From JBPCIX01 sp051005875 (GTDB lineage: Bacteria; Actinomycetota; CADDZG01; JAHWKV01): a stretch of 64,000 nt of DNA. The stretch spans positions 11,207 through 75,206 of the forward strand of contig JBPCIX010000013.1 in NCBI GenBank assembly GCA_051005875.1, in the 5' to 3' direction. A program made the translations under genes and the position numbers. Of the stretch, positions 16,309 to 24,864 are shown one piece after another; position 1 is the first letter of the stretch, and each line of letters opens with the position of its first letter. The notes below the pieces were generated by a model. The model was given only the letters and a program-made list of their open reading frames with translations, ran no database searches and was not told the DNA's origin.

Positions 16309-16422
16309 ATGAAAGTTAGGCCGAGCGTCAAAAAAATGTGTGAGAAGTGCAAGATAGTTCGTCGCCACGGCACCGTGCGCGTAATTTGCACCAATCCGCG
16401 TCATAAGCAAAGGCAGGGCTAA
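16309..16422 (+). CDS. rpmJ: 50S ribosomal protein L36, zinc-binding type
   Basis: A 37-codon gene. The ATG at 16309 (preceded by AAAGAAAG) gives MKVRPSVKKMCEKCKIVRRH, followed by GTVRVICTNPRHKQRQG. The three Cys and one His (C11, C14, C27, H32) form the zinc ribbon of the C+ type of L36. A hairpin element begins two nucleotides after its stop. Confidence 0.97.
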   Translation: MKVRPSVKKMCEKCKIVRRHGTVRVICTNPRHKQRQG

Positions 16423-16424
16423 AT

Positions 16425-16535
16425 GGTCCAGAACGCCCCTGCATCCCCGATCGCGGTGTTTATCAGGCGCTTGCGTGCACAGCACGCGGCGCACCTTCGC
16501 GCCTTGCGCTCGGGGCGCAGGAACGTTCTGGGTCC
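16425..16535 (+). repeat. Intercistronic hairpin element, copy 2 (between rpmJ and rpsM)
   Basis: The arms 16425-16448 and 16512-16535 are complementary over ~24 nt with a few mismatches or bulges. Their sequence is unlike the arms of the other copies. The core shares TTGCGTGCACAGCACGCGGC and GCGCCTTGC with copy 3 read in the same transcriptional sense. The element starts two nucleotides after the rpmJ stop. It lacks the first core block seen in copies 1 and 3. Confidence 0.75.
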
Positions 16536-16545
16536 GGAAGGGACC
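16531..16545 (+). promoter_or_regulatory. Small hairpin presenting the rpsM ribosome-binding site in its loop
   Basis: GGTCC (16531-16535) pairs with GGACC (16541-16545), with GGAAG in the loop. The ATG of rpsM is at 16548. The 5' arm is shared with the 3' arm of hairpin element 2, so the two structures are mutually exclusive. That arrangement could in principle control rpsM translation. Confidence 0.4.
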
Positions 16546-16547
16546 AA

Positions 16548-16928
16548 ATGGCGCGCGTAGCTGGAGTAGACCTTCCTCGCGAGAAGCGGCTTGAGGTTGC
16601 TCTTACTTATATTTTTGGGATTGGGCCCACTCGGTCCGGCTTAATTACCAAGGGCGCCATGGTCGATGCCAACACCCGAGTCAGAGACCTTTCCGATGAC
16701 GAAGTGGTGCGCCTCAGAGGATTCATCGAAAGCAACTATCAAATCGAGGGCGACCTTCGTCGCGAAGAAACTCAAAATATTAAGCGCAAGGTTGAAATCG
16801 CCTGCTACCAGGGCATTCGGCACCGCAGAGGCCTTCCGGTTCATGGGCAAAGGACGCACACGAATGCCCGGACCCGCAAGGGCCCCAAGAAGACAGTCGG
16901 CGCAAAACGCAAGAAGGGGATCAAGTAA
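16548..16928 (+). CDS. rpsM: 30S ribosomal protein S13
   Basis: S13 in the 30S head touches the P-site tRNA and L5 in a bridge. The 126-residue sequence has ARVAGVDLPREKRLEVALTY, YIFGIG and the C-terminal RGLPVHGQRTHTNARTRKGP. It opens the alpha operon (rpsM-rpsK-rpsD-rpoA-rplQ) and is separated from rpmJ by hairpin element 2. Confidence 0.97.
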   Translation: MARVAGVDLPREKRLEVALTYIFGIGPTRSGLITKGAMVDANTRVRDLSDDEVVRLRGFIESNYQIEGDLRREETQNIKRKVEIACYQGIRHRRGLPVHGQRTHTNARTRKGPKKTVGAKRKKGIK

Positions 16929-16931
16929 CCA

Positions 16932-17318
16932 ATGCCTAAGCCGAAAAAAGCAAAGAAGAAGGAAAAGAAGAATATTCCCCATGGCCAGGCTCACATCAAG
17001 TCGACCTTTAACAACACGATTGTTTCGATCACCGACCTCGAAGGCAATTCCCTTGCGTGGGCGTCGGCGGGAAATGTCGGCTTCAAGGGATCCAGGAAGT
17101 CCACCCCTTTTGCAGCCCAGCTTGCAGCCGAATCCGCCAGTCGCAAAGCGCAGGAGCACGGCGTTCGCAAGGTTGACGTTTACGTCAAGGGCCCCGGCTC
17201 AGGCCGCGAGACCGCCATTCGATCGCTGCAGGCCTCGGGCCTCGAGATCCTGGGAATAGTGGATCACACTCCGGTCCCCCACAACGGCTGCCGCCCTCGC
17301 AAACGGCGCAGAGTATGA
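16932..17318 (+). CDS. rpsK: 30S ribosomal protein S11
   Basis: S11 lines the platform near the E-site mRNA. The 128-residue protein has a Lys-rich N-terminus, then HIKSTFNNTIVSITDLEGN, KGSRKSTPFAAQLAAE and the C-terminal TPVPHNGCRPRKRRRV, all typical. Starts three nucleotides after rpsM. Confidence 0.97.
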   Translation: MPKPKKAKKKEKKNIPHGQAHIKSTFNNTIVSITDLEGNSLAWASAGNVGFKGSRKSTPFAAQLAAESASRKAQEHGVRKVDVYVKGPGSGRETAIRSLQASGLEILGIVDHTPVPHNGCRPRKRRRV

Positions 17319-17328
17319 GGACTATTTA

Positions 17329-17955
17329 ATGCCCAACCAAGCTGAATCTGTTTGCCGGCTTTGCCGGCGTGAGCGAATGAAGTTGTTTCTCAAAGGAACC
17401 CGCTGCGAGGGGCCCAAGTGCGCAATTGAGCGCCGGCCGTATCCTCCGGGCGAACATGGCCGCGGGCGAATCAAAGAGAGCGAGTACTTGCTTCAGCTCC
17501 GCGAGAAGCAAAAGGCGCGCCGCATTTATCGAATTCGCGAAAAGCAGTTCCGCGGGTACTACGAGCGGGCGACCCGGGCCAAGGGCATCACCGGCACCAA
17601 GCTGCTTCAGTTACTCGAGTCGAGGCTCGACAACGTCGTCTACCGGGGCGGGCTGAGCATGAGCCGCGACCAGGCCCGGCAATTCGTGAATCACGGCCAT
17701 TTTCAGGTCAACGGCAAAAAGGTTGACATCCCCTCTTATCAGGTAAAACCCGATGACGTCGTCGAGGTGCGGCCGCGTTCGCGCTCCGTCGGCAGAATCG
17801 TTGAATCGGCTGCTTACGCGGCCGGAAGATCGATCCCCGACTGGCTAAGGCTTGAGCCGGGTGAGCTGCGCATAAGCATCGTTCAAGAACCAACCCGCGA
17901 ACTGATTGACGTTCCGGTCCAAGAACAACTGATTGTCGAGCTGTACAGCAAGTAG
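17329..17955 (+). CDS. rpsD: 30S ribosomal protein S4
   Basis: S4 nucleates assembly of the 30S body. The 208-residue sequence includes an N-terminal zinc-like CRLCRRERMKLFLKGTRC, the basic PPGEHGRGR segment and the S4 RNA-binding domain ESRLDNVVYRGGLSMSRDQA. The C-containing N-terminus suggests the zinc form. An 80-nt spacer follows before rpoA. Confidence 0.97.
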   Translation: MPNQAESVCRLCRRERMKLFLKGTRCEGPKCAIERRPYPPGEHGRGRIKESEYLLQLREKQKARRIYRIREKQFRGYYERATRAKGITGTKLLQLLESRLDNVVYRGGLSMSRDQARQFVNHGHFQVNGKKVDIPSYQVKPDDVVEVRPRSRSVGRIVESAAYAAGRSIPDWLRLEPGELRISIVQEPTRELIDVPVQEQLIVELYSK

Positions 17956-18035
17956 CGCCACTTTTCGCATCTGAAAAGGGCCACCGTTGGCGGATTCAGG
18001 ACGCTAACGGTAAAGAAAACTAGAAGGAGACAGAT

Positions 18036-18989
18036 TTGGAATCCAACCTACTGATCGTTCACCGACCCCACATTTCCGTTGACGAGGGGGATGATCCCAA
18101 CCAGGCAAAGGTGACGATCGAACCTCTCGAGCCGGGATTTGGCTACACCCTGGGCAACTCGCTCAGGCGCACCCTCATTTCCTCAATCCCGGGGGCCGCT
18201 ATTACGTCGATTAAAATCGAAGGGATTCAGCATGAGTTCTCGACGATTCCGGGCATCAAGGAAGATGTCACAGACATCATCTTGAACCTCAAGCAACTTG
18301 TACTGCGCTCTGAGTCGGATGAACCGATCGCGATGAGAATCAACCTTTCGGGGCCCAAAGATGTGACTGCCGCAGATATCGAGGCGCCCGCGGAGATAAC
18401 AATCTTGAATCCCGACCTTCACATCTGCACGATTAACAAGCGGGCGCACTTTGAAGTTGAGCTAAATGTCGAAAAGGGCCGCGGCTACGTTCCTGCCGAG
18501 CGCAACAAGCCGGTGGGGTCGCCTATAGGGCTGGTTCCCATCGACTCGCTGTTTTCGCCGACACGGCGGGTCACCTACTCCGTCGAATCAACCCGTGTGG
18601 AGCAAAAAACCGACTACGACCGACTGATTCTAGACATCGAAACCAACGGCAGCTTGACACCCAAGGAAGCGCTCTCCGCAGCCGGCGGCACCCTCGTCGA
18701 GCTATTTCAGCTCTTCTCGGAACTTGCCGAAGGCCCTGGGCTGCAGTTGGGGCCGGAAATCGGCCCAGAGGCTGCCGGCATCGACCTCGGCATGCCTATT
18801 GAGGACATGGAGCTTTCCGTACGTTCCTATAATTGCCTAAAGCGTGAAAGCGTGGTCAACCTGGGCCAGCTTATCGAGCGAACCGAAAAGGATCTTTTGG
18901 ATATCCGGAACTTTGGCCAAAAGTCCATCGACGAAATCAAGCACAAACTGATGGAAATGGGCATGACACTCAAGCAGAAGGACTGGTAA
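18036..18989 (+). CDS. rpoA: DNA-directed RNA polymerase subunit alpha
   Basis: Alpha subunit; the N-terminal domain dimerises and holds beta/beta', the C-terminal domain binds UP elements and activators. The 317 residues include TLGNSLRRTLISSIPGAAIT (dimerisation), a linker around 230-250, and the alphaCTD with ELSVRSYNCLKRESVVNLGQ and IRNFGQKSIDEIKHKL. The start is TTG at 18036 after GAAGGAGA. The spacer 17956-18035 has an imperfect hairpin (CCGTTGGCG with CGCTAACGG). Confidence 0.97.
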   Translation: MESNLLIVHRPHISVDEGDDPNQAKVTIEPLEPGFGYTLGNSLRRTLISSIPGAAITSIKIEGIQHEFSTIPGIKEDVTDIILNLKQLVLRSESDEPIAMRINLSGPKDVTAADIEAPAEITILNPDLHICTINKRAHFEVELNVEKGRGYVPAERNKPVGSPIGLVPIDSLFSPTRRVTYSVESTRVEQKTDYDRLILDIETNGSLTPKEALSAAGGTLVELFQLFSELAEGPGLQLGPEIGPEAAGIDLGMPIEDMELSVRSYNCLKRESVVNLGQLIERTEKDLLDIRNFGQKSIDEIKHKLMEMGMTLKQKDW

Positions 18990-18996
18990 CGGCCCG

Positions 18997-19719
18997 ATGC
19001 CCAAACCTACAAAAGGAACAAGGCTGGGCGCCAGCCCATCTCATCAGGCAATGATGCTGAATGGCATGGCATCGCAACTCATCGTTCACGAACGAATCCG
19101 GACCACCGAGACCAAGGCCAAGCGCCTGCGCCCGGTGGCCGAAAAACTGATCACCCTGGGCAAAGACGGCTCGGTCCATGCGCGCCGAAGGGCCCTCAGG
19201 ATGATCGAGGATCGCGAGGTCATCCATAAGCTCTTCGCCGATGTTGCCCCCAGGTTCGCCGACCGCAACGGCGGATATACCAGGGTCCTGAAACTGGGTA
19301 CACGACAGGGCGACGCCGCCCCGATGGCCATCATCGAACTTGTCGAAGGAGCGGTGGAAGCTGCGCCCTCGCCCGACGCCGACCAAAAGCGCCGCCGTGG
19401 CCTAAGAAGGCGCAAGCCTGCGAAGATCCCGGAAGCCGAGGCATCCGCAGTAGAAACCTCGGAAGTCGAGGAAGCCCAAGCGCCCGCGGCAAACACTGTT
19501 GTGGAACCCGAGGTCCAAGATGGCGCCGGCGAGGCCGTAACAACGGCTGCTCCCGAAGCCGCTGCCACTCCCGAAGCCGAGATTGCCGAGCCGGAAGCTG
19601 GGCCGGCAGCGAATCCTACCGAGGCAGCGGTCGAAACAACCGCCCCTCAGCCTGAAGTTAAAGCAGACAAACCTGAAGTTAAACCAGACAAAGACGAGGA
19701 AACCGGTAGCCCGGCCTAA
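18997..19719 (+). CDS. rplQ: 50S ribosomal protein L17 with long Ala/Glu-rich C-terminal tail
   Basis: Residues 1-~120 are a standard L17: MPKPTKGTRLGASPSHQAMM, HERIRTTETKAKRLRPVAEK, GGYTRVLKLGTRQGDAAPMA. The normal L17 ends there. This protein continues for about 120 residues rich in Ala, Glu, Pro and Val, with a terminal acidic/Lys tract containing a near-repeat (PEVKADK, PEVKPDK). Such tails occur on L17 of some actinobacteria; their role is unknown to me. truA follows after 30 nt. Confidence 0.94.
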   Translation: MPKPTKGTRLGASPSHQAMMLNGMASQLIVHERIRTTETKAKRLRPVAEKLITLGKDGSVHARRRALRMIEDREVIHKLFADVAPRFADRNGGYTRVLKLGTRQGDAAPMAIIELVEGAVEAAPSPDADQKRRRGLRRRKPAKIPEAEASAVETSEVEEAQAPAANTVVEPEVQDGAGEAVTTAAPEAAATPEAEIAEPEAGPAANPTEAAVETTAPQPEVKADKPEVKPDKDEETGSPA

Positions 19720-19749
19720 AGGATCTTTAGGCACCGCCGAGCGCACTTA

Positions 19750-20499
19750 ATGCCGACTTACAGGCTTGTCCTTGCCTACGATGGCGGGGGGTTCCGTGGA
19801 TTTGCAACTCAACCCGGCGCCGAGACTGTTCAGGGCTCGATAGAGGGTGCGCTGGCCAAGGTGTGCGGTCAAAAGATCACCACGACAGGCGCCGCCCGCA
19901 CCGATGCGGGTGTTCATGCTCTGGGGCAAGTAATGTCCTTTCGCGTCGACGCTGAGCTTGACACGCAGGATCTCCTCCAGTCGTTGAACTCCATTTGCGG
20001 CCCAGAGATAGCGATTTTCTCGCTGGATAGGGCACCCGACGGTTTCGACGCCAGGTTTTCAGCCGAGGCTCGCAGCTACGAGTACGCAATCTTCAACAGA
20101 AGCATCCACGACCCTTTCTCGCGCCACACCACCTGGCACATTCCCCATCCCCTCGATCACGCTTTAATGGCCAAGGCTGCCGAACCCCTTCCCGGCGAGC
20201 ACGCTTTTGACTCTTTTGGAAGGGTTTTCGAGGGAAAGCCGACGGTTCGCCGCCTAGAGTCAATCGAGATCGAAAAAACCGGAGATTTGATCGCCATCCG
20301 CCTGACGGCCAACTCCTTTCTTCAGCAGATGGTGCGCTCCATCGTGGGCACCCTGGTGAAGGCGGGGCAGGGCAAGTTAGACCCGGCTGAAATGGATGGC
20401 ATACTTCATGCAAAGGATCGATCAGCGGCCGGTCCCGTAGCTCCCCCGCATGGCTTGTTCCTCGTTTCAGTGACGTACCCCGAGGAACTCCTTGGCTAG
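19750..20499 (+). CDS. truA: tRNA pseudouridine synthase A
   Basis: Makes pseudouridine at positions 38-40 of tRNA anticodon stems. The 249-residue protein has YDGGGFRGFATQPGAETVQG, the catalytic segment AARTDAGVHALGQV (Asp at about residue 52) and FLQQMVRSIVGTLVKAGQGK. It follows rplQ as in many Gram-positive bacteria. Confidence 0.95.
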   Translation: MPTYRLVLAYDGGGFRGFATQPGAETVQGSIEGALAKVCGQKITTTGAARTDAGVHALGQVMSFRVDAELDTQDLLQSLNSICGPEIAIFSLDRAPDGFDARFSAEARSYEYAIFNRSIHDPFSRHTTWHIPHPLDHALMAKAAEPLPGEHAFDSFGRVFEGKPTVRRLESIEIEKTGDLIAIRLTANSFLQQMVRSIVGTLVKAGQGKLDPAEMDGILHAKDRSAAGPVAPPHGLFLVSVTYPEELLG

Positions 20500-20642
20500 C
20501 GCCCTGACCCAGCAATCGACGAATTGGGCACAGGGAGCGATGCTCTGTTACCGTACTACTACGCTTTCAGGTGTCGCTCAGCGAGCGAGCTTAGAGTAAA
20601 GCAAAATCGCGCCGGAATCGAAGCCGGAATCGAAAGGTCTAA

Positions 20643-21155
20643 ATGCAAAAAACTCATGCTGTAAAACTGTCGGAAATTGATCGCAAATGGTGGATCGTCG
20701 ATGCCACAGACATCATTTTGGGGCGTCTGGCCGCCGACGTAGCCCACGTCCTTCGTGGCAAGCACAAGGCCGCTTTCGTCCAGCACCTCGACAACGGTGA
20801 CAACGTCATCGTCGTCAACGCTTCGAAGATTCGGTTGAGCGGCAATAAGGCGACCGCCAAAGTTTGGTACCGCCACTCGGGATTTCCGGGGGGGCTGACC
20901 GAGATGACCTATGACAAGCTGCTGGCCACACGCCCGGAAAAGGCCGTCGAGAAGGCCATCACCGGCATGCTGCCCCGCACCCGGTTGGGCCGGGCGATGG
21001 CGCACAAATTGAAGGTCTACGCAGGTCCGGAGCATCCTCATGAGTCTCAGCAGCCGCAACCTCTGAAGATCGGCACCTTCCGGGGCGAAGCAGTTGTGGC
21101 AGGAACCGCCGTCGCCGCGACCCAAACTCACGCCGCTGAAAAGGTAACCACTTAA
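20643..21155 (+). CDS. rplM: 50S ribosomal protein L13
   Basis: Early-assembly 50S protein. Residues 1-~145 match L13: WWIVDATDIILGRLAADVAH, LDNGDNVIVVNASKIRLSG, and TRLGRAMAHKLKVYAGPEHP. It is about 25 residues longer than usual at the C-terminus (Val/Ala/Thr-rich). The 143-nt gap upstream contains a duplicated GCCGGAATCGAA (about 20610-20640) but no gene. One-base overlap with rpsI. Confidence 0.96.
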   Translation: MQKTHAVKLSEIDRKWWIVDATDIILGRLAADVAHVLRGKHKAAFVQHLDNGDNVIVVNASKIRLSGNKATAKVWYRHSGFPGGLTEMTYDKLLATRPEKAVEKAITGMLPRTRLGRAMAHKLKVYAGPEHPHESQQPQPLKIGTFRGEAVVAGTAVAATQTHAAEKVTT

Positions 21156-21577
21156 TGGCTGGCGCTACCAAGGACAAGGTGAAGAGCCCGGAATTATCCC
21201 GCGCGACGGGACGCCGGAAAGAGGCGGTTGCCAGAGTCCGGCTCGCCCAGGGTGAGGGCAATTTTGCAATAAACGGCAAAAGGCCGCTTGACGACTATTT
21301 CCCCAACATCGCCATCCGCAGAATCATCCTTGAGCCCCTCGAAGTTGTCGAGCGAATGAACGCATACGACATCAGCGCCCGCATCGAAGGCGGCGGTGTC
21401 AGTGGGCAAGCCGGGGCGCTCAGGCATGCAATCGCCAGGGCCCTAATTGAACTTGAGCCGGACCTGAGACCAACCCTTAAAAAAGCCGGCTTCTTGACCC
21501 GCGATTCAAGAATCAAGGAACGGCGCAAGTACGGGCTGAAGAAGGCTCGCAAGGCGCCTCAGTACTCCAAGCGTTAG
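21155..21577 (+). CDS. rpsI: 30S ribosomal protein S9
   Basis: S9 reaches the P-site with its C-terminal tail. The 140-residue protein has RATGRRKEAVARVRLAQGEG, GGGVSGQAGALRHAIARAL, and the C-terminus RKYGLKKARKAPQYSKR with the conserved final KR. The stop precedes a 67-nt spacer before glmM. Confidence 0.97.
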   Translation: MAGATKDKVKSPELSRATGRRKEAVARVRLAQGEGNFAINGKRPLDDYFPNIAIRRIILEPLEVVERMNAYDISARIEGGGVSGQAGALRHAIARALIELEPDLRPTLKKAGFLTRDSRIKERRKYGLKKARKAPQYSKR

Positions 21578-21644
21578 GCCTGCTCGAACCAGCTCGTGGG
21601 TCAAGGCAAACAATTGACCGGCGTGGGAACTATAGGATCTGAAA

Positions 21645-22994
21645 ATGTCTAAGCTTTTTGGCACGGACGGGGTGCGGGGAATCGCCAATACGGAGCTAAC
21701 GCCCGAGCTGGCTTTGGCATTGGGCCGAGCCGCCGCTCAGGTCCTGGGGGGCGGGGCGAGCAGGCCGAGAGTAATGGTGGGCAGGGACACCAGAGCGTCG
21801 GGCGACATGCTTGCCTCGGCCCTTGCCGCGGGCCTGCTATCTGCCGGCGCCGACGTGATCCGGGGGCGGGTTCTGCCGACCCCTGCCGTTGCGTTTTTGG
21901 TAACTGAGCTTTCCGCCTCAGCGGGGGCCGTAATCTCGGCATCACACAACCCGTCGGAAGACAATGGGATCAAATTTTTCGGGTCCGACGGATTCAAGCT
22001 CTCCGACACCCAGGAGCAGCAAATCGAAAACCAGTTGGACTCAAACTTTAGCCGCCCTACGGGCGCAGGAATAGGGCGGCTGGAATTTGTTCCGGACGCC
22101 AACGATAGATACGTGGACCATGCCCTTAAAGCCCTTGAGGGCCGCAGCCTGGCCGGGCTGAAAATTGTGATGGATTGCGCCCACGGGGCCGCATACAAGA
22201 CCAGTCCCCAGGCCCTTAGCCAAACCGGGGCTGAAGTGATCGTGATTGGCGATAAGCCTGATGGATTGAACATCAATGAAGGCGGCGGATCGCTCCAGCC
22301 CGAAACAGTCGCCGAGCAAGTCCTTGCCAGCGGAGCGAACCTCGGTCTTGCTCACGACGGCGACGCCGACAGAGTAATCGCCGTGGATGAAAAGGGACAA
22401 GTCGTCGACGGCGACGCGATGCTTGCGGCGCTTGCCCTTGAACTATCGGGGGAAGGCAAGTTATTCGGCAACCAGGTTGTAACTACCGTCATGGCCAACC
22501 TTGGCTTTAGGAAAGCAATGGAAGGTGCGGGCATTTCGGTAATCGAAACGGCCGTAGGCGACCGATTTGTCCTTGAAGCAATGTGCCAAAACGGCGCCGT
22601 GTTGGGCGGTGAGCAGTCGGGCCACTTGATCTTTTTGAATTGGTCCACGACCGGCGACGGGCTGGTGACGGGCCTGAGGCTCGCGGGCCTTATGGCCTCG
22701 ACGGGCAAGCCACTATCGGAGATTGCAGCTCAATGTCCGAGGTTTCCACAGGTTTTGTCGAATATCAAAGTAACGGGCAAAGAAAGACTCGCGAATTGTG
22801 ATCCGATTTGGAAAGCTGTGGAGCAAGAGCAGATCAAACTCGGTTCGACCGGGCGGGTTCTTGTGCGGCCCTCGGGGACCGAACAGCTCGTGCGGGTCAT
22901 GGTTGAAGCACCAGATGATTCGACCGCCAGTGCGGTTGCCAATCATATTTCTCAGGTGGTTCGAGAAGAATTAGCCACGCTACCGGCAATTTAA
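21645..22994 (+). CDS. glmM: Phosphoglucosamine mutase
   Basis: Converts glucosamine-6-P to glucosamine-1-P for UDP-GlcNAc. The 449 residues start MSKLFGTDGVRGIAN and have the active-site serine loop ISASHNPSEDNGIKFFG (phosphoserine around 103), the metal-binding DGDADR, GEQSGHLIF and the phosphate-binding RPSGTEQLVRVM. It lies next to glmS, so two consecutive steps of amino-sugar synthesis are adjacent. Confidence 0.97.
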   Translation: MSKLFGTDGVRGIANTELTPELALALGRAAAQVLGGGASRPRVMVGRDTRASGDMLASALAAGLLSAGADVIRGRVLPTPAVAFLVTELSASAGAVISASHNPSEDNGIKFFGSDGFKLSDTQEQQIENQLDSNFSRPTGAGIGRLEFVPDANDRYVDHALKALEGRSLAGLKIVMDCAHGAAYKTSPQALSQTGAEVIVIGDKPDGLNINEGGGSLQPETVAEQVLASGANLGLAHDGDADRVIAVDEKGQVVDGDAMLAALALELSGEGKLFGNQVVTTVMANLGFRKAMEGAGISVIETAVGDRFVLEAMCQNGAVLGGEQSGHLIFLNWSTTGDGLVTGLRLAGLMASTGKPLSEIAAQCPRFPQVLSNIKVTGKERLANCDPIWKAVEQEQIKLGSTGRVLVRPSGTEQLVRVMVEAPDDSTASAVANHISQVVREELATLPAI

Positions 22995-23031
22995 GTGCGC
23001 CGGTGAGCGAAATAGCGAAAGTCCATCAGGC

Positions 23032-24864
23032 ATGTGCGGAATAGTTGGTTTCGTCGGCGAAACTCCGGCGCTCGGCGTTCTTCTCGAGGGGCTTAGATCA
23101 CTTGAGTACAGAGGGTACGATTCCGCGGGAATAGCTCTGGTTGATGATTCCGAGATTGAGGTAGTCAAAAGAGCCGGCAAGGTGGCCGAGTTGGATGAGG
23201 CCGCCAAGGGCCTGGCGAACCGGGCAGGTGTCGGAATCGGCCATACCCGCTGGGCCACGTGCGGCGCCCCGACCGAGGCCAATGCCCATCCCCATGTCGA
23301 TTGCAAGGGCCGGGTTGCCGTGGTGCACAACGGAATTATCGAAAATCATCTGGAACTCCGAGATGATCTTGAGTCACAAGGGCACAAATTTGCGTCACAA
23401 ACCGACAGCGAATGCCTCGCTCATCTTATTGAAGCCGAAATGGATGCCGGTGGCGGTTTGCTTGAAGCAACCCGCTTGGCGTTGGCTAAGGTCGTGGGCT
23501 CCTACGCCATCTGCGTTGCCGCGACCGCCGAGCATTCCGGCTTTGTGGCCGCACGCAACGAGTGCCCCCTAGTCATCGCTTTGGGGGACAAGGCTAACTT
23601 TGCCGCTTCAGACATGGTCGCGGTTTTGGGGCAGACCCGCCGCATGGTCACTCTTAAGGACGGCCAGCTGGCCCACTTGACCCCCGCTGGAGTCAAAATA
23701 ATCGATCTTTCCGGCCAGAAGCATCCTGTCGAGGCCACAGAAATCGATTGGGACTATGAGGCCGCCGAAAAGGGTGGGTACGAGCACTTCATGTTGAAGG
23801 AGATCAACGAACAGCCCCAGGCCGTTAGAGAGACCCTGAGGGGACGATCAGACGCTAACGGCCGCCTAAGGCTCGATGAACTTAGAATAAGCGATGAGGA
23901 CATTCGCTCAGTAGACAAAGTATTCATAGTTGCCTGCGGATCATCGTTTCACGCTGGGCTTGTTGCCAAATACGCAATCGAGCATTGGACCCGGCTCCCG
24001 GTAGAAATCGATGTGGCCAGTGAGTTCCGCTACCGCGACCCGGTTCTGGATTCGAACACCCTGGTCGTGGGAATATCTCAGTCGGGCGAGACCGCCGACA
24101 CCCTCGCCGCCACCCGGCACGCCGCCGATCAAAAAGCCAGAGTCATCGCCATAACTAACGTGGTTGGGTCTTCCATCACGCGCGAAGCCGATGCCGTTTT
24201 GTACACCAGGGCGGGGCCGGAAGTTGGCGTCGCCGCGACGAAAACCCTGAGCACCCAGATGACCGCATTATGGCTTCTTGCCCTTTGGATGGCACAAACC
24301 ATCGGCACCGAATACCCTCAGGAGACGCGCAAGCTTCTGAACGATCTCTATAGGATTCCGGACCAAATGAAACAAGTTCTCAACCAAGACTCTCTAATTC
24401 TGAAAATCGCCCAGCGCTACGCTGCGGCATCTACCTTTTTGTTCATCGGCCGGGGTGTCGGGTATCCCGTGGCTCTCGAAGGCGCTCTCAAATTGAAGGA
24501 GCTTTCTTACGTTCACGCCGAAGGGTTCGCCGCAGGAGAAATGAAGCATGGCCCGATTGCCCTCCTGGAACCCGGTGTGCCGGTAATAGCTGTGGCGACG
24601 GCGAGCCGCACGCACGGCAAATTGCTCTCCAACATCGAGGAAGCCAAGGCCCGGGGGGCCGAAGTCTTAGCCATCGCCAACCCCCAAGACGCCGGAATTA
24701 AGAATCTGGCAGATGAGGTATTTGTTGTTCCGGAGACGTTCGAGCTGCTGTCTCCCATCATCGACGTGATCCCTCTCCAGCTTTTTGCGTATCACATAGC
24801 GCGCCTTAGATCCCTTGACCCGGACAAGCCGCGGAACCTTGCGAAGTCTGTGACGGTGGAATAA
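23032..24864 (+). CDS. glmS: Glutamine-fructose-6-phosphate aminotransferase (isomerising)
   Basis: Makes glucosamine-6-P from fructose-6-P and glutamine. The 610 residues begin MCGIVGF, so Cys2 becomes the N-terminal nucleophile. The glutaminase domain runs to ~230, then two SIS domains (GISQSGETADTLAA; AGPEVGVAATKTLSTQ) and the C-terminal LAKSVTVE. It follows glmM after 37 nt. I see no glmS ribozyme in the short leader. Confidence 0.97.
   Translation: MCGIVGFVGETPALGVLLEGLRSLEYRGYDSAGIALVDDSEIEVVKRAGKVAELDEAAKGLANRAGVGIGHTRWATCGAPTEANAHPHVDCKGRVAVVHNGIIENHLELRDDLESQGHKFASQTDSECLAHLIEAEMDAGGGLLEATRLALAKVVGSYAICVAATAEHSGFVAARNECPLVIALGDKANFAASDMVAVLGQTRRMVTLKDGQLAHLTPAGVKIIDLSGQKHPVEATEIDWDYEAAEKGGYEHFMLKEINEQPQAVRETLRGRSDANGRLRLDELRISDEDIRSVDKVFIVACGSSFHAGLVAKYAIEHWTRLPVEIDVASEFRYRDPVLDSNTLVVGISQSGETADTLAATRHAADQKARVIAITNVVGSSITREADAVLYTRAGPEVGVAATKTLSTQMTALWLLALWMAQTIGTEYPQETRKLLNDLYRIPDQMKQVLNQDSLILKIAQRYAAASTFLFIGRGVGYPVALEGALKLKELSYVHAEGFAAGEMKHGPIALLEPGVPVIAVATASRTHGKLLSNIEEAKARGAEVLAIANPQDAGIKNLADEVFVVPETFELLSPIIDVIPLQLFAYHIARLRSLDPDKPRNLAKSVTVE

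Noticed and set aside
22995..23031. glmS ribozyme/riboswitch in front of glmS
   Set aside because: The leader is only 37 nt and shows no ribozyme core; that element is typical of Firmicutes.
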